NCBI GenBank assembly: GCA_025964575.1
Contig: JAOPYO010000353.1
Location: 1-46,072, forward strand
DNA from: Actinomycetes bacterium
GTDB lineage: Bacteria > Actinomycetota > Actinomycetes > Streptosporangiales > Streptosporangiaceae
Reading direction: 5' to 3'
DNA: 46,072 bases
Shown here: positions 8,743-16,598 of the stretch, in pieces
How positions within the stretch are numbered: position 1 is the stretch's first letter
Layout of the letters: every line of letters starts with the position of its first letter
Notes under the pieces: generated by a model
Told to the model about the DNA's origin: nothing
The model's input: the letters and a program-made list of their open reading frames with translations, nothing else
Database searches by the model: none
Translations under genes and position numbers: made by a program

Positions 8743-9524
8743 TGAATCACCCAGGGGAGACGACCCACCCTGAGCCTCCGCGAACGGTCGGCCATCTCGC
8801 CATCACGTTGGCGACGACCCGGCGTATCCTCGCCCAGCTCAGGCACGACCATCGCACCGTGGGCCTGCTCATCGGCGTGCCCACCCTGCTGATGATCTTG
8901 CTTCGTTACGTCTTCGACCAGCCGGCCGCGTTCGACCGGATCGGCCCGATGCTGCTGTGCATCTTCCCCTTCATCGTCATGTTCATCGTCACCTCGGTCG
9001 CGACCCTGCGGGAGCGCACCAGCGGCACCCTCGAACGGCTGATGACCACCCCCCTCGGCAAGCTCGACCTGCTGCTCGGCTATGCCCTCGCCTTCGGCCT
9101 GGTCGCCCTGGTGCAGATCGGCGTGGTGCTGACCATCTCGCTGACCTGGCTGGGTCTGAACGTCAGCGGGCCCCTCTGGGCTCTGGTCCTGGTATCCGTG
9201 CTGGACGCGCTGCTCGGCATGGCACTGGGCCTGTTCGCCAGCGCGTTCGCTCGCACGGAGTTCCAGGCGGTGCAGTTCATGCCCGCGTTCGTACTGCCGC
9301 AGGCGCTTCTGTGCGGGCTGATCGTGGCGCGCGACCAGATGTCCACGGTGCTGCAGTGGATCTCCAACGTGCTGCCGCTCTCGTACGCCGTCGAGGCGAT
9401 GCAGGAGCTCACCCACAACACAGATCTCACCGGCACCCTGGTGCGCGACACGGCGGTGATCGCGTCATGCACCCTGCTGGCCCTGATCCTCGGCGCCGCG
9501 ACCCTCCCTCGCCGGACCGCCTGA
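8739..9524 (+). CDS. ABC-2 type exporter permease
   Basis: A 261-residue integral membrane protein with about six hydrophobic segments. It has the ABC-2 pattern: a cytoplasmic N-terminus, a TM pair around residues 40-90, the coupling-like RERTSGTLERLMTTPLGKLDLLLGY region, here residues about 91-115, and TM segments to the C-terminus including NVLPLSYAVEAM, typical of DrrB-like permeases. Together with the preceding ATPase it should form a homodimeric exporter for a hydrophobic compound, probably controlled by the TetR upstream. Confidence 0.93.
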   Translation: MMNHPGETTHPEPPRTVGHLAITLATTRRILAQLRHDHRTVGLLIGVPTLLMILLRYVFDQPAAFDRIGPMLLCIFPFIVMFIVTSVATLRERTSGTLERLMTTPLGKLDLLLGYALAFGLVALVQIGVVLTISLTWLGLNVSGPLWALVLVSVLDALLGMALGLFASAFARTEFQAVQFMPAFVLPQALLCGLIVARDQMSTVLQWISNVLPLSYAVEAMQELTHNTDLTGTLVRDTAVIASCTLLALILGAATLPRRTA

Positions 9525-9548
9525 CCGCCTAGCCGCCTAGCCGCTTGA
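9517..9548. repeat. Four 8-bp tandem repeats containing the permease stop codon
   Basis: CCGCCTGA, CCGCCTAG, CCGCCTAG and CCGCTTGA run head to tail. Each unit supplies a stop triplet, and because 8 is not a multiple of 3 the four stops cover all three forward frames. The first is the true stop of the ABC permease. Confidence 0.85.
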
Positions 9549-9652
9549 CCTGCACCGATCGCACCAGGTGGAGAGACCCAGATTGAGATGAGCCCTCCCC
9601 GGCATAGCCTGATGAAACGGGACAACGCCGTCCCGCCAGGAGAGGGGGAACA

Positions 9653-10573
9653 GTGGTCAGCCAGGTCCTCTTGGCCGCCTCCCGTAGTGACGGGATACGC
9701 AGGCTCGTTGAGACCGCCCCGTACAGCCGGGACGTGGTCCGCCGGTTCATCGCCGGTGAGGCGATCGACGACGCACTCGATGTCACCGCGAAGCTGACCG
9801 GCGAGGGGTTGCTCGTCACCCTGGACCACCTCGGTGAGGACACCCTGGACGCCGGTCAGGCGACGGCGATCGTCAAGAACTATGTGAGCCTGCTCGAGCG
9901 GCTGGCCGCGACCGGGCTCGGCGATCGGGCCGAGGTCTCGGTCAAGCTGACCGCGCTCGGCCAGGCCTTCGACGAAGATCTGGCGCTCGACAATGCCCGG
10001 CGGATCTGCGCGGCGGCCCAGGCCTCGGACACCACGGTCACTCTCGACATGGAGGACCACACCACGATCGACTCGACCCTGCGGATCCTGCAGGAGCTGC
10101 GCGAGGACTTTCCCGGCACCGGGGCGGTGATTCAGGCCTACCTCCGGCGGGCCGAAGATTTCTGTGCCGAACTCGCCCACGAGGGCTCCCGGGTACGGCT
10201 GTGCAAGGGCGCCTATGGAGCGCCGGTGACGGTCGCGTTCAGCAGTAAGGGCGAGATCGACAGGTCGTACGTCCGCTGCATGAAGGTTTTGCTGGCCGGT
10301 CAGGGCTACCCGATGCTGGCCACCCATGATCCACGGCTCATCGAGATCGCGGCGGCGCTCGCGCTGCTCAACGACCGCGCGGCAAGCAGCTTCGAATACC
10401 AGATGCTGTACGGCATCCGGCCGAACGAGCAGCGGCGGCTGGCCGAGCAGGGGTCGCAGGTCCGCGTCTACGTGCCGTACGGCGAACAGTGGTACGGCTA
10501 CATGATGCGGCGTCTCGCCGAGCGCCCCGCCAATCTGGCGTTCTTCCTGCGCTCACTCACGGGCAGGTCTTGA
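9653..10573 (+). CDS. Proline dehydrogenase (monofunctional)
   Basis: FAD enzyme oxidising proline to pyrroline-5-carboxylate. The 306 residues are the usual size for stand-alone actinobacterial enzymes and the barrel motifs are present: SVKLTALG, TLDMEDH, IQAYLRR, RLCKGAYG, ATHDPRLIE and the C-terminal YGEQWYGYMMRRLAERPAN, whose Arg pair binds the proline carboxylate. The start is a GTG behind a GGAGAGGGGGAAC tract. No P5C dehydrogenase is nearby; instead the biosynthetic proC lies 63 bp downstream on the same strand. Confidence 0.95.
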   Translation: MVSQVLLAASRSDGIRRLVETAPYSRDVVRRFIAGEAIDDALDVTAKLTGEGLLVTLDHLGEDTLDAGQATAIVKNYVSLLERLAATGLGDRAEVSVKLTALGQAFDEDLALDNARRICAAAQASDTTVTLDMEDHTTIDSTLRILQELREDFPGTGAVIQAYLRRAEDFCAELAHEGSRVRLCKGAYGAPVTVAFSSKGEIDRSYVRCMKVLLAGQGYPMLATHDPRLIEIAAALALLNDRAASSFEYQMLYGIRPNEQRRLAEQGSQVRVYVPYGEQWYGYMMRRLAERPANLAFFLRSLTGRS

Positions 10574-10636
10574 CGAGGGCAGGTCTTGATTAGGCTGGTG
10601 CTACTCCTGTTAACCAGCGTCTGCAAGGTGCGTCAC

Positions 10637-11431
10637 ATGATCGCGATTCTCGGTGCCGGAAAGATGGGCGAGGCGCTGCTGTCCGGCGTGCTCCGGGCCG
10701 GCCGCCGTCCGGCCGAGCTGATGGTGACCACCCGGCGGGAGGAGCGCGCGACGCTGCTCCGCGAACGGTACGGCGTCGAGAGCGCCACCAACGCCGAGGC
10801 GGCCAAGTCCGCCGGCACGCTGGTGCTCGCGGTCAAGCCCCAGGACATGGCCAAGCTGCTGGACGAGATTGGTCAGCAGGTCCCCGCGGGCACGTTGGTG
10901 ATCTCCATGGCGGCGGGCATCACCACCGGCTTCATCGAGGCCCGGCTGCCGGAGGAGGTCCCGGTCGTCCGGGTCATGTCGAACACCCCGGTCCATGTGG
11001 ACGAGGCGATGAGCGTCATCTCCGCCGGGTCGCATGCGGGGGAGGAGCACCTCGCCCTGACCGAGGAGCTGCTTTCCCCGGTCGGCAAGGTGCTGCGCAT
11101 TCCCGAGTCGCTGCAGGACGGTGCCACCGCACTGTCCGGCAGTGGGCCTGCCTACTTCTACTACCTGGTCGAGGCCATGGTCGACGCCGGCATTCTGCTC
11201 GGCATGCCCCGGGCCGCCGCGCTGGAGATGGTCATCCAGTCCGCTGTGGGCGCCGCCGTCATGCTCCGCGACTCTGGGGAGCACCCGGTGCTGCTGCGCG
11301 AGGCGGTCACCTCGCCCGGTGGCACGACCATCGCGGCCATCCGCGAGCTGGAGCGGCACGGCGTACGGTCAGCGGTCATCGAGGCGATCGAGGCCGCCCG
11401 CAATCGCGGCCGCGAACTCGCCTCCGGCTGA
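10637..11431 (+). CDS. proC: Pyrroline-5-carboxylate reductase
   Basis: Last step of proline synthesis, reducing P5C with NADPH. The 264 residues begin MIAILGAGKMGEALLSG, the Rossmann fold. The family signature near the C-terminus is present (ALSGSGPAYFYYLVEAM and SPGGTTIAAIRELE). The ATG at 10637 is preceded by AAGGTG with a six-base spacer, so the longer TTG-started frame (10586) is not needed. In mycobacteria proC likewise lies just before the HTH and bS22 genes; here several genes are inserted in between. Confidence 0.96.
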   Translation: MIAILGAGKMGEALLSGVLRAGRRPAELMVTTRREERATLLRERYGVESATNAEAAKSAGTLVLAVKPQDMAKLLDEIGQQVPAGTLVISMAAGITTGFIEARLPEEVPVVRVMSNTPVHVDEAMSVISAGSHAGEEHLALTEELLSPVGKVLRIPESLQDGATALSGSGPAYFYYLVEAMVDAGILLGMPRAAALEMVIQSAVGAAVMLRDSGEHPVLLREAVTSPGGTTIAAIRELERHGVRSAVIEAIEAARNRGRELASG

Positions 11432-11440
11432 GGATTCCAC

Positions 11441-11527
11441 TTGACCCGACACTGACCTACACTGAACCGACATTGAACCGATACTGACCTGAAACCGGCA
11501 CGATTGAACTAAAACCGACGCGATTAC
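11441..11527. repeat. Degenerate 10-11-bp and 20-bp repeats after proC
   Basis: Following the proC stop is a tract built from variants of YTGAACCGAYA (four to five copies), ending in two roughly 20-bp units of the form (C/T)TGA(C/A)CT(G/A)AAACCG(G/A)C(A/G)CGA. It fills most of the gap before the next gene and has lower GC than its surroundings. No terminator hairpin is seen. Confidence 0.7.
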
Positions 11528-11539
11528 GAGTAAGTAGAT

Positions 11540-11950
11540 ATGAGAATTGTGATCCGGTTGCTCGTCGTCGCAGGGCTCGCCATCGACGTCTACGTTCATG
11601 TGCATCTGGCCAAGGACTTCAGCTACAACAACAACGGCCTCGTCACCGGCCAGCAGCTGTTCTGGCTGGAGGCCATCGCGGCGGCGGCGGCGGGGCTGCA
11701 GGTGCTGTTCTGGCCCAACCGGGTGAGCTACTTCGTCGCCTTCGTGGTCGCGGCGGCCGGAGTGGCCGCGGTGGTGTTCTACCGCTACGTGGATCCCGGG
11801 CCGATCCTCGGGGTGATACCCGGAATGTACGAACCGATCTGGACCACCGAGAAGGTGGTCAGCCTCGTCGGCGAGGCCGTCGCCGCGGTCGCCGCCCTGG
11901 TCGGATTCCTGATGGCGCCCAAGCGGGTGCGCGAATCAGCGAACCGATAG
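11540..11950 (+). CDS. Small integral membrane protein of unknown function
   Basis: A 136-residue protein with four predicted membrane helices (about residues 4-20, 43-60, 64-83 and 104-126), a basic C-terminal tail and a conserved-looking loop DVYVHVHLAKDFSYNNNG between helices 1 and 2. Ribosome binding is weak (GAG about ten bases upstream). It stands alone between proC and the lipoprotein adaptor gene, separated from the latter by about 70 bp. No function recognised. Confidence 0.8.
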   Translation: MRIVIRLLVVAGLAIDVYVHVHLAKDFSYNNNGLVTGQQLFWLEAIAAAAAGLQVLFWPNRVSYFVAFVVAAAGVAAVVFYRYVDPGPILGVIPGMYEPIWTTEKVVSLVGEAVAAVAALVGFLMAPKRVRESANR

Positions 11951-12022
11951 CCGGCCGCTGATCGCCGGTCAGAGGTTTACCTGTCTTTGAAGTAAGTGTG
12001 TGCCTACTATGGCGCGGTGGCA

Positions 12023-13363
12023 ATGCGGCGATTTCTCCCCCTGCTGCTGGTTCCCACCCTGCTGAGCTCATGCTCGGGCGGTGGCAGCACGTCCACCAAG
12101 ATCCACCTGGGCGCGGTCGGACGGTCGGACGTCTCTGAGGTGGTCGAGGCTCCCGCGACCGTGACCGCCCGGGCGACGGCGACCCTGCGGTCACCCGCCG
12201 AGGGCACCGTCAGAACGCTCTATGTCTCGGACGGCGACACCGTACGCAAGGGTGAGGTACTCGCCCGCATCGACTCGCCGACCGCACGGGAACAGCTCCA
12301 GCAAGCCCGCCAGGCCAACAGCGGAGGATCCGGCAGTGTCCCCGCGGGTGTGAACCTGTCCGCGTTCAGCAGGCAGTCGGACCGCACGGCCAAGAACGGG
12401 TTCGACGCCGCCAAGAAGGTGGCGGCGAAGATCCCCGATCTCAAGCAGCGGGCCTGGGTGCTGACCGAGATCACCAAGGCTCAGGCGGAGTACGCGACGG
12501 CGGCCGCGGCCGCGCAGAGCGCCGTCTCCCGGCTCAACGCGGGGCTCGGCAGCGTGACGGCCGCGATGGCCTCGATCGCGAGCGCTCAGCGCGTACAGAC
12601 GCAGGCGGCCGTACGCTCCGCGGAGCGCGTCGTGCAGGGACTCACGATCAAGGCACCGTTCTCCGGAGTGGTGAGCCTGGGCGGTCCGGCCGGCGGCCTC
12701 ACCGGGCTCTCTGGACTGGCCGGGCAACTGCCGGCGCAGTTGCAGGGCCAGGCCGCGCAAGCGGGTCTCGGCGGCCTGCCGACCGGTGGCGGCGGTGCGA
12801 AGGACGCCGCGTCCGTGGCGGAGGGCGCACCGGTGGCCAGCGGGGACGCCGTGGTCACCGTCACTGACGTCTCCCGGCTGACCCTGTCCGCGGACGTCGA
12901 CGAGACCGACGTGCTCCAGGTGAAGCGCGGAGTCGAGGCCGCCGTGGAGTTCGATGCGGTCCAGGGCGGCACCTACACCGCGCAGGTCACCGGCATCGGG
13001 GTCACCCCGAAGGAGTCCAACGGCGGTGGGGTGACGTACAAAGTGACGCTCTCCCTCGAACGCGGCACCAATGCGGACGGAAGCCGGGCGCCGTGGCCCA
13101 AGCCCGGCATGAGCGCGGTGGCCCATCTGCGGGTGCGCGACGTGCCCGCCGCGCTGTCGGTGCCGTCGTCAGCCATCGTCACCAGCGGCCGGGACTCGAC
13201 GGTCTGGGTTCTCGCCGGGGGCAAGGCCGAGCGGCGGGTGGTCCGGCTGGGCGCACAGGGCGACGCGATGGTGCAGATCGTGTCCGGTCTCAAGGACGGC
13301 GACCGGGTCGTCATCCGGGGTGCCGACGGCGTCAAGCAGGGCCAGGAACTCCCCGAACGATGA
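12023..13363 (+). CDS. Efflux periplasmic adaptor-like lipoprotein (MacA/HlyD family)
   Basis: A 446-residue adaptor for a MacB-type exporter. The N-terminus is a lipoprotein signal, MRRFLPLLLVPTLLSSCSGG, with lipobox LSSC. A biotinyl-lipoyl-like half (EGTVRTLYVSDGDTVRKGEVLARID, about residues 60-85) precedes a helical hairpin (about 115-200), then the second half-motif (IKAPFSGVV), an Ala/Gly-rich insert and beta-barrel domains. I chose the ATG at 12023 because it begins the signal peptide; the frame is open from 11996. With no outer membrane, such adaptors are thought to sit on the outer face of the cytoplasmic membrane. Confidence 0.9.
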   Translation: MRRFLPLLLVPTLLSSCSGGGSTSTKIHLGAVGRSDVSEVVEAPATVTARATATLRSPAEGTVRTLYVSDGDTVRKGEVLARIDSPTAREQLQQARQANSGGSGSVPAGVNLSAFSRQSDRTAKNGFDAAKKVAAKIPDLKQRAWVLTEITKAQAEYATAAAAAQSAVSRLNAGLGSVTAAMASIASAQRVQTQAAVRSAERVVQGLTIKAPFSGVVSLGGPAGGLTGLSGLAGQLPAQLQGQAAQAGLGGLPTGGGGAKDAASVAEGAPVASGDAVVTVTDVSRLTLSADVDETDVLQVKRGVEAAVEFDAVQGGTYTAQVTGIGVTPKESNGGGVTYKVTLSLERGTNADGSRAPWPKPGMSAVAHLRVRDVPAALSVPSSAIVTSGRDSTVWVLAGGKAERRVVRLGAQGDAMVQIVSGLKDGDRVVIRGADGVKQGQELPER

Positions 13364-13380
13364 CCCTCACTCTCATCCCC

Positions 13381-13425
13381 TGCGTGATCATGCGATCAAT
13401 CGACGAACGATCGCATGAGCACGCA
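13381..13425. repeat. Palindromic hairpin element, copy 1
   Basis: Arms 13381-13397 (TGCGTGATCATGCGATC) and 13409-13425 are inverted repeats matching at 16 of 17 positions, with an 11-nt loop. The core recurs in inverted orientation at 29751-29789 with 34 of 39 identical bases. It lies in the gap before the MacB-like ATPase gene, about 15 bp from its start codon. Confidence 0.85.
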
Positions 13426-13439
13426 GGGTGGGTGGTGTC

Positions 13440-14132
13440 GTGACGCCGGCCTTTGAGGCCCTGGACGTCGTCAGGACGTACCAGATGGAGGGCGTCGAGG
13501 TGCGGGCGCTGCGGGGGGTCAGCCTGCGCATCGACCAGGGGGAGTTCGTCGCGATCCTGGGGCCGTCCGGCTCGGGCAAGTCGACCCTGATGCATCTGCT
13601 CGGCTGTCTGGACCGGCCCACGACGGGAACCTTGAACATCGGCGGCCGGGACGTGGCCAAGCTCACCGACGGTGAGCTGGCCGAGCTGCGCAACACCACG
13701 ATCGGCTTTGTGTTCCAGTCGTTCCATCTGCTGGCACGGACCAGCGCCCGCGAGAACGTCGGGCTGCCCCTGGTCTACCGGGGTACGTCGCGCACGGAGC
13801 GGCGCAGACGGGCCGCCGCAGCGCTGGAGACCGTCGGGCTGGGGCACCGGCTCGACCACCGGCCGAGCCAGCTGTCCGGCGGTGAGCAGCAACGGGTGGC
13901 CATCGCCCGGGCCCTGGTCGGAGATCCCCAGGTGGTGCTGGCCGACGAGCCCACCGGGAACCTCGACACGAAGACCGGGCACGAGGTGATGGACCTGCTC
14001 ACGCGGTTGAACGAGGAGCAGGGCGTGGCGGTCGTGCTGGTCACCCACGAGCCCGACGTGGCCGAGCGGGCCCGGCGTCAAATCCACATCCGCGACGGCC
14101 TCGTCGAAACCGACACCGGAGTCCCCGAATGA
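13440..14132 (+). CDS. MacB-type ABC transporter ATP-binding protein
   Basis: About 230 residues of the LolD/MacB subfamily. Walker A is GPSGSGKST, Q-loop FVFQSFHLL, signature LSGGEQQRVAIARAL, Walker B VVLADEPTGNLD and switch His VLVTHEPDV. The GTG at 13440 has a GGTGG tract a few bases before it; a GTG at 13428 is also in frame. It lies between the adaptor lipoprotein and the FtsX-like permease, completing a tripartite exporter. Substrates of such systems range from peptides to antibiotics; nothing here fixes which. Confidence 0.94.
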   Translation: MTPAFEALDVVRTYQMEGVEVRALRGVSLRIDQGEFVAILGPSGSGKSTLMHLLGCLDRPTTGTLNIGGRDVAKLTDGELAELRNTTIGFVFQSFHLLARTSARENVGLPLVYRGTSRTERRRRAAAALETVGLGHRLDHRPSQLSGGEQQRVAIARALVGDPQVVLADEPTGNLDTKTGHEVMDLLTRLNEEQGVAVVLVTHEPDVAERARRQIHIRDGLVETDTGVPE

Positions 14133-14145
14133 ACCCGAATGAAGC

Positions 14146-14165
14146 GCCGAGCGGAGCGAGGCCAT
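14146..14165. repeat. 20-bp repeat at a start codon, copy 1
   Basis: GCCGAGCGGAGCGAGGCCAT, also found exactly at 38856-38875 where it runs into the ccdA start. Here it ends four bases before the permease ATG and supplies its purine-rich ribosome-binding region. Confidence 0.85.
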
Positions 14166-14169
14166 AAAC

Positions 14170-15357
14170 ATGAGGCTTGCCGAGTCGTTCAGGGTCGCGC
14201 TGGAAGCACTGCGGGTGAATCGGCTGCGCAGCGCCCTGACGATGTTCGGCGTGGTGATCGGGGTATCCGCGGTCGTGGTGCTGGTGGCGATCGGCAGCGG
14301 CGCGAAGAACCTGGTCCAGAACGAGATCGAGGGCCTCGGTTCCAACATCATCTTTGTGGCGCCGGGTCAGCTCTCCCTGGGGTCGGCGCCGTCGGTCAGC
14401 CGGATGCAGCTCGATGACGTGGGCTATCTGGGCCGGGTGGTCGGGGATGAGCGCAACATCGCGGTGGCGGTCAACTCGGGCGAGAGCGTGCGGGTGGGCC
14501 GGGTGCAGACGTTCACCACGGTGGTCGGGTCCAACGAGAACGTCCCGAACGTCTTCAACCGGCCGCTGCACCGTGGCCGTTATCTCAGCCGGATCGACGT
14601 CGAGACCCGTCGGCGGGTGGTCGTGCTGGGCGCCGAGGTCGCCCAGAAGCTCTTCGGTGATGTGGATCCGATCGGACGGCAGGTGGCGATCGCCTCCGGC
14701 ACCCGGTTCCGGGTGGTGGGGGTGTTCGAGGAGGTCGGCTCGACCTTCGGGCAGAGCAGGGACGCCGAGATCCATGTCCCGGTGACGACCGCGCAGCGGC
14801 TGTTCGGAGTGAGCAGAATCGACTTCATCGCGGTGAAGGCCCCGAGCGCGCAGAACATCCCCGGTCTGCAGACGCAGATCGTCGACGCCCTCCAGCGGAA
14901 ATATCGGGGCGAGAAGTTCTCCGCGATCACCCAGACCCAGCTGCTCGGGACCATCGGCAAGGTACTGGGCGCGCTCACCGGGGTGCTCGCCGCCATCGCC
15001 GCGATCTCCCTACTGGTCGGCGGGGTCGGGGTCTCCAACATCATGCTCGTGAGCGTCCGGGAGCGGACCCGGGAGATCGGCCTGCGCAAGGCCCTAGGCG
15101 CCCGTCAGCGTGATGTGCTCTCGCAGTTCCTGGTAGAGGCCGTCATGCTGACCACGCTGGGCGGCATCCTGGGCATCACGCTGGGTATCGGTGCCGCGCT
15201 GGGCATCTCCGCGGTGTCCCCGGTGCCCGCCGCCATCACCTGGTGGTCGCCGGTGCTGGCGTTCGCCGTGTCGGTCGCGGTGGGGGTCTTCTTCGGGGTG
15301 GTCCCCGCCCGCCGCGCCGGCAGGCTCGACCCGGTCATCGCCCTCCGCACCGAATAG
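14170..15357 (+). CDS. MacB/FtsX-like ABC transporter permease
   Basis: A 395-residue permease with one N-terminal TM helix (about residues 20-42), a large extracytoplasmic MacB_PCD domain (about 45-240) and three C-terminal TM helices forming the FtsX domain, with the signature RERTREIGLRKALGARQRDVLSQF between helices 2 and 3. It is 37 bp downstream of its ATPase. It ends seven bp from the convergent esterase gene, so there is no room for a dedicated terminator. Confidence 0.94.
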   Translation: MRLAESFRVALEALRVNRLRSALTMFGVVIGVSAVVVLVAIGSGAKNLVQNEIEGLGSNIIFVAPGQLSLGSAPSVSRMQLDDVGYLGRVVGDERNIAVAVNSGESVRVGRVQTFTTVVGSNENVPNVFNRPLHRGRYLSRIDVETRRRVVVLGAEVAQKLFGDVDPIGRQVAIASGTRFRVVGVFEEVGSTFGQSRDAEIHVPVTTAQRLFGVSRIDFIAVKAPSAQNIPGLQTQIVDALQRKYRGEKFSAITQTQLLGTIGKVLGALTGVLAAIAAISLLVGGVGVSNIMLVSVRERTREIGLRKALGARQRDVLSQFLVEAVMLTTLGGILGITLGIGAALGISAVSPVPAAITWWSPVLAFAVSVAVGVFFGVVPARRAGRLDPVIALRTE

Positions 15358-15364
15358 CCGAGGG

Positions 15365-16429
15365 CTATGCGACGGCTTCCATGTGGCTGGCCGCGAGAAC
15401 GGAGGAGATGAAGCGGGCCGTCTCGCGCATGGCCGCGCGGGACTCCGGCAGGATCCGGTTGAACATCTGAAAAACGTGCATCTGGCCGGGCCACACCTGG
15501 ATCTCGCAGGTGGAACCCGCTTCGGTCAGGATCTCGGCCAGCCGCTCCGCCTCGGGCCGCAGCACCTCGGCGCCGCCGACCTGGATGAGGAACGGCGGGG
15601 TGTTCGACCATGAGCAGGTCAGCAGGGCCAGGCGTGGGTCGGCGAAGTCACAGGTGCCGGCCACGAGACGGCCGAGGCGACGGGCCGTGGCCGAACTGAT
15701 GTACGCGTCGGTCACCCGCTGGTCCCACTCGGTCGATAGTTCGCAGGTGAGGTCCACCCAGGGCGAATAGAGGACGACCCCGGCGGGGGAGGGCAGATCC
15801 GTACGGCAGATCTCGCCGACGAGAGAAGCGGCCAGATGGCCACCGGCCGAGTCCCCCGCGACCACGATGCGGGAGGCGGGGATGCCCCGGGCCAGTAACC
15901 ATCGGTAGGCGTCCAGCGCGTCCTCGAGCGCGGCCGGGAACGGGTGCTCCGGGGCCAGCCGATAGCGGGGAACCAGCACGGGCAGTCCGGTGTCGATCGC
16001 CAGCCGGGTGGTGATGGACCGGTGGGTCTGTGGTGAGCAGAGCACGTAACCGCCGCCGTGGAGATAGAGGATCGCTCCATCGGCGGTCTCTTGTGAGGCT
16101 GGGTAGACCCATTCGCCGGAGACCGGCCGGGTCGAGCCGCCCGACTCCACCTGCGGGTCGAGCAGCGGTTCCACCCGAACGCGAGGATCCACTCGCACCA
16201 GGCGGCCGGCGGCGTCGGCCGCGATCCGCGCCGTCCAGATCGAGATCGGGTTGCCACGCAGCTGCTTGACGAGAGGACGCAGTCCGAGGCGCAGGAGCAG
16301 GGAGACCGCGCGACTCTGTCCGCTGGGAGACCGGTCGCAGGGGGTCCAACCGGTGTCGGTCTCCACAGCGAGCGCGATCGGAAGCGCCGTCACGGCGGCT
16401 GCGGACTCCGACGGGAGTTCTGTGTCCAT
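15365..16429 (-). CDS. Alpha/beta hydrolase, hormone-sensitive-lipase type esterase
   Basis: A 354-residue HSL (GDXG) family esterase. The oxyanion motif HGGGY is at about 124-128 and the nucleophile elbow GDSAGG at 192-197 with Ser194. The probable acid is Glu288 in VGGAEVLRPEA, where some relatives have Asp, and the His is 318 in GQMHVF. There is an N-terminal extension of about 70 residues, probably a cap. It is divergent from acuC across a relatively AT-rich gap of 169 bp that contains GTTACC and GGTAAC half-sites about 30 bp apart. Acts on short-chain esters in related enzymes. Confidence 0.9.
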   Translation of the reverse strand: MDTELPSESAAAVTALPIALAVETDTGWTPCDRSPSGQSRAVSLLLRLGLRPLVKQLRGNPISIWTARIAADAAGRLVRVDPRVRVEPLLDPQVESGGSTRPVSGEWVYPASQETADGAILYLHGGGYVLCSPQTHRSITTRLAIDTGLPVLVPRYRLAPEHPFPAALEDALDAYRWLLARGIPASRIVVAGDSAGGHLAASLVGEICRTDLPSPAGVVLYSPWVDLTCELSTEWDQRVTDAYISSATARRLGRLVAGTCDFADPRLALLTCSWSNTPPFLIQVGGAEVLRPEAERLAEILTEAGSTCEIQVWPGQMHVFQMFNRILPESRAAMRETARFISSVLAASHMEAVA

Positions 16430-16598
16430 TTACACCCACTTGAGGCTACATTTCCGATTTGTTACCAGGATGCCTCCCTGCGCCCCATGCTCCAGACGGT
16501 AACTTTGTAGAATATTTAAACGTTCGCGCGGTCGTCCGGCCAGATCTGTGACCTCCGCCACCCGAGCGTGCGGCGACTGGAGCGGTAGCGTGACGTGC

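Noticed and set aside
15365..16429. The HSL-type esterase seemed to lack its catalytic Asp
   Set aside because: In this family Glu is often used at that position; VGGAEVLRPEA supplies Glu288 aligned with the Asp of Est2-like enzymes.
16441..16490. GTTACC/GGTAAC half-sites in the esterase-acuC gap as an operator
   Set aside because: Six-base arms about 30 bp apart are easily found by chance; no supporting symmetry around them.
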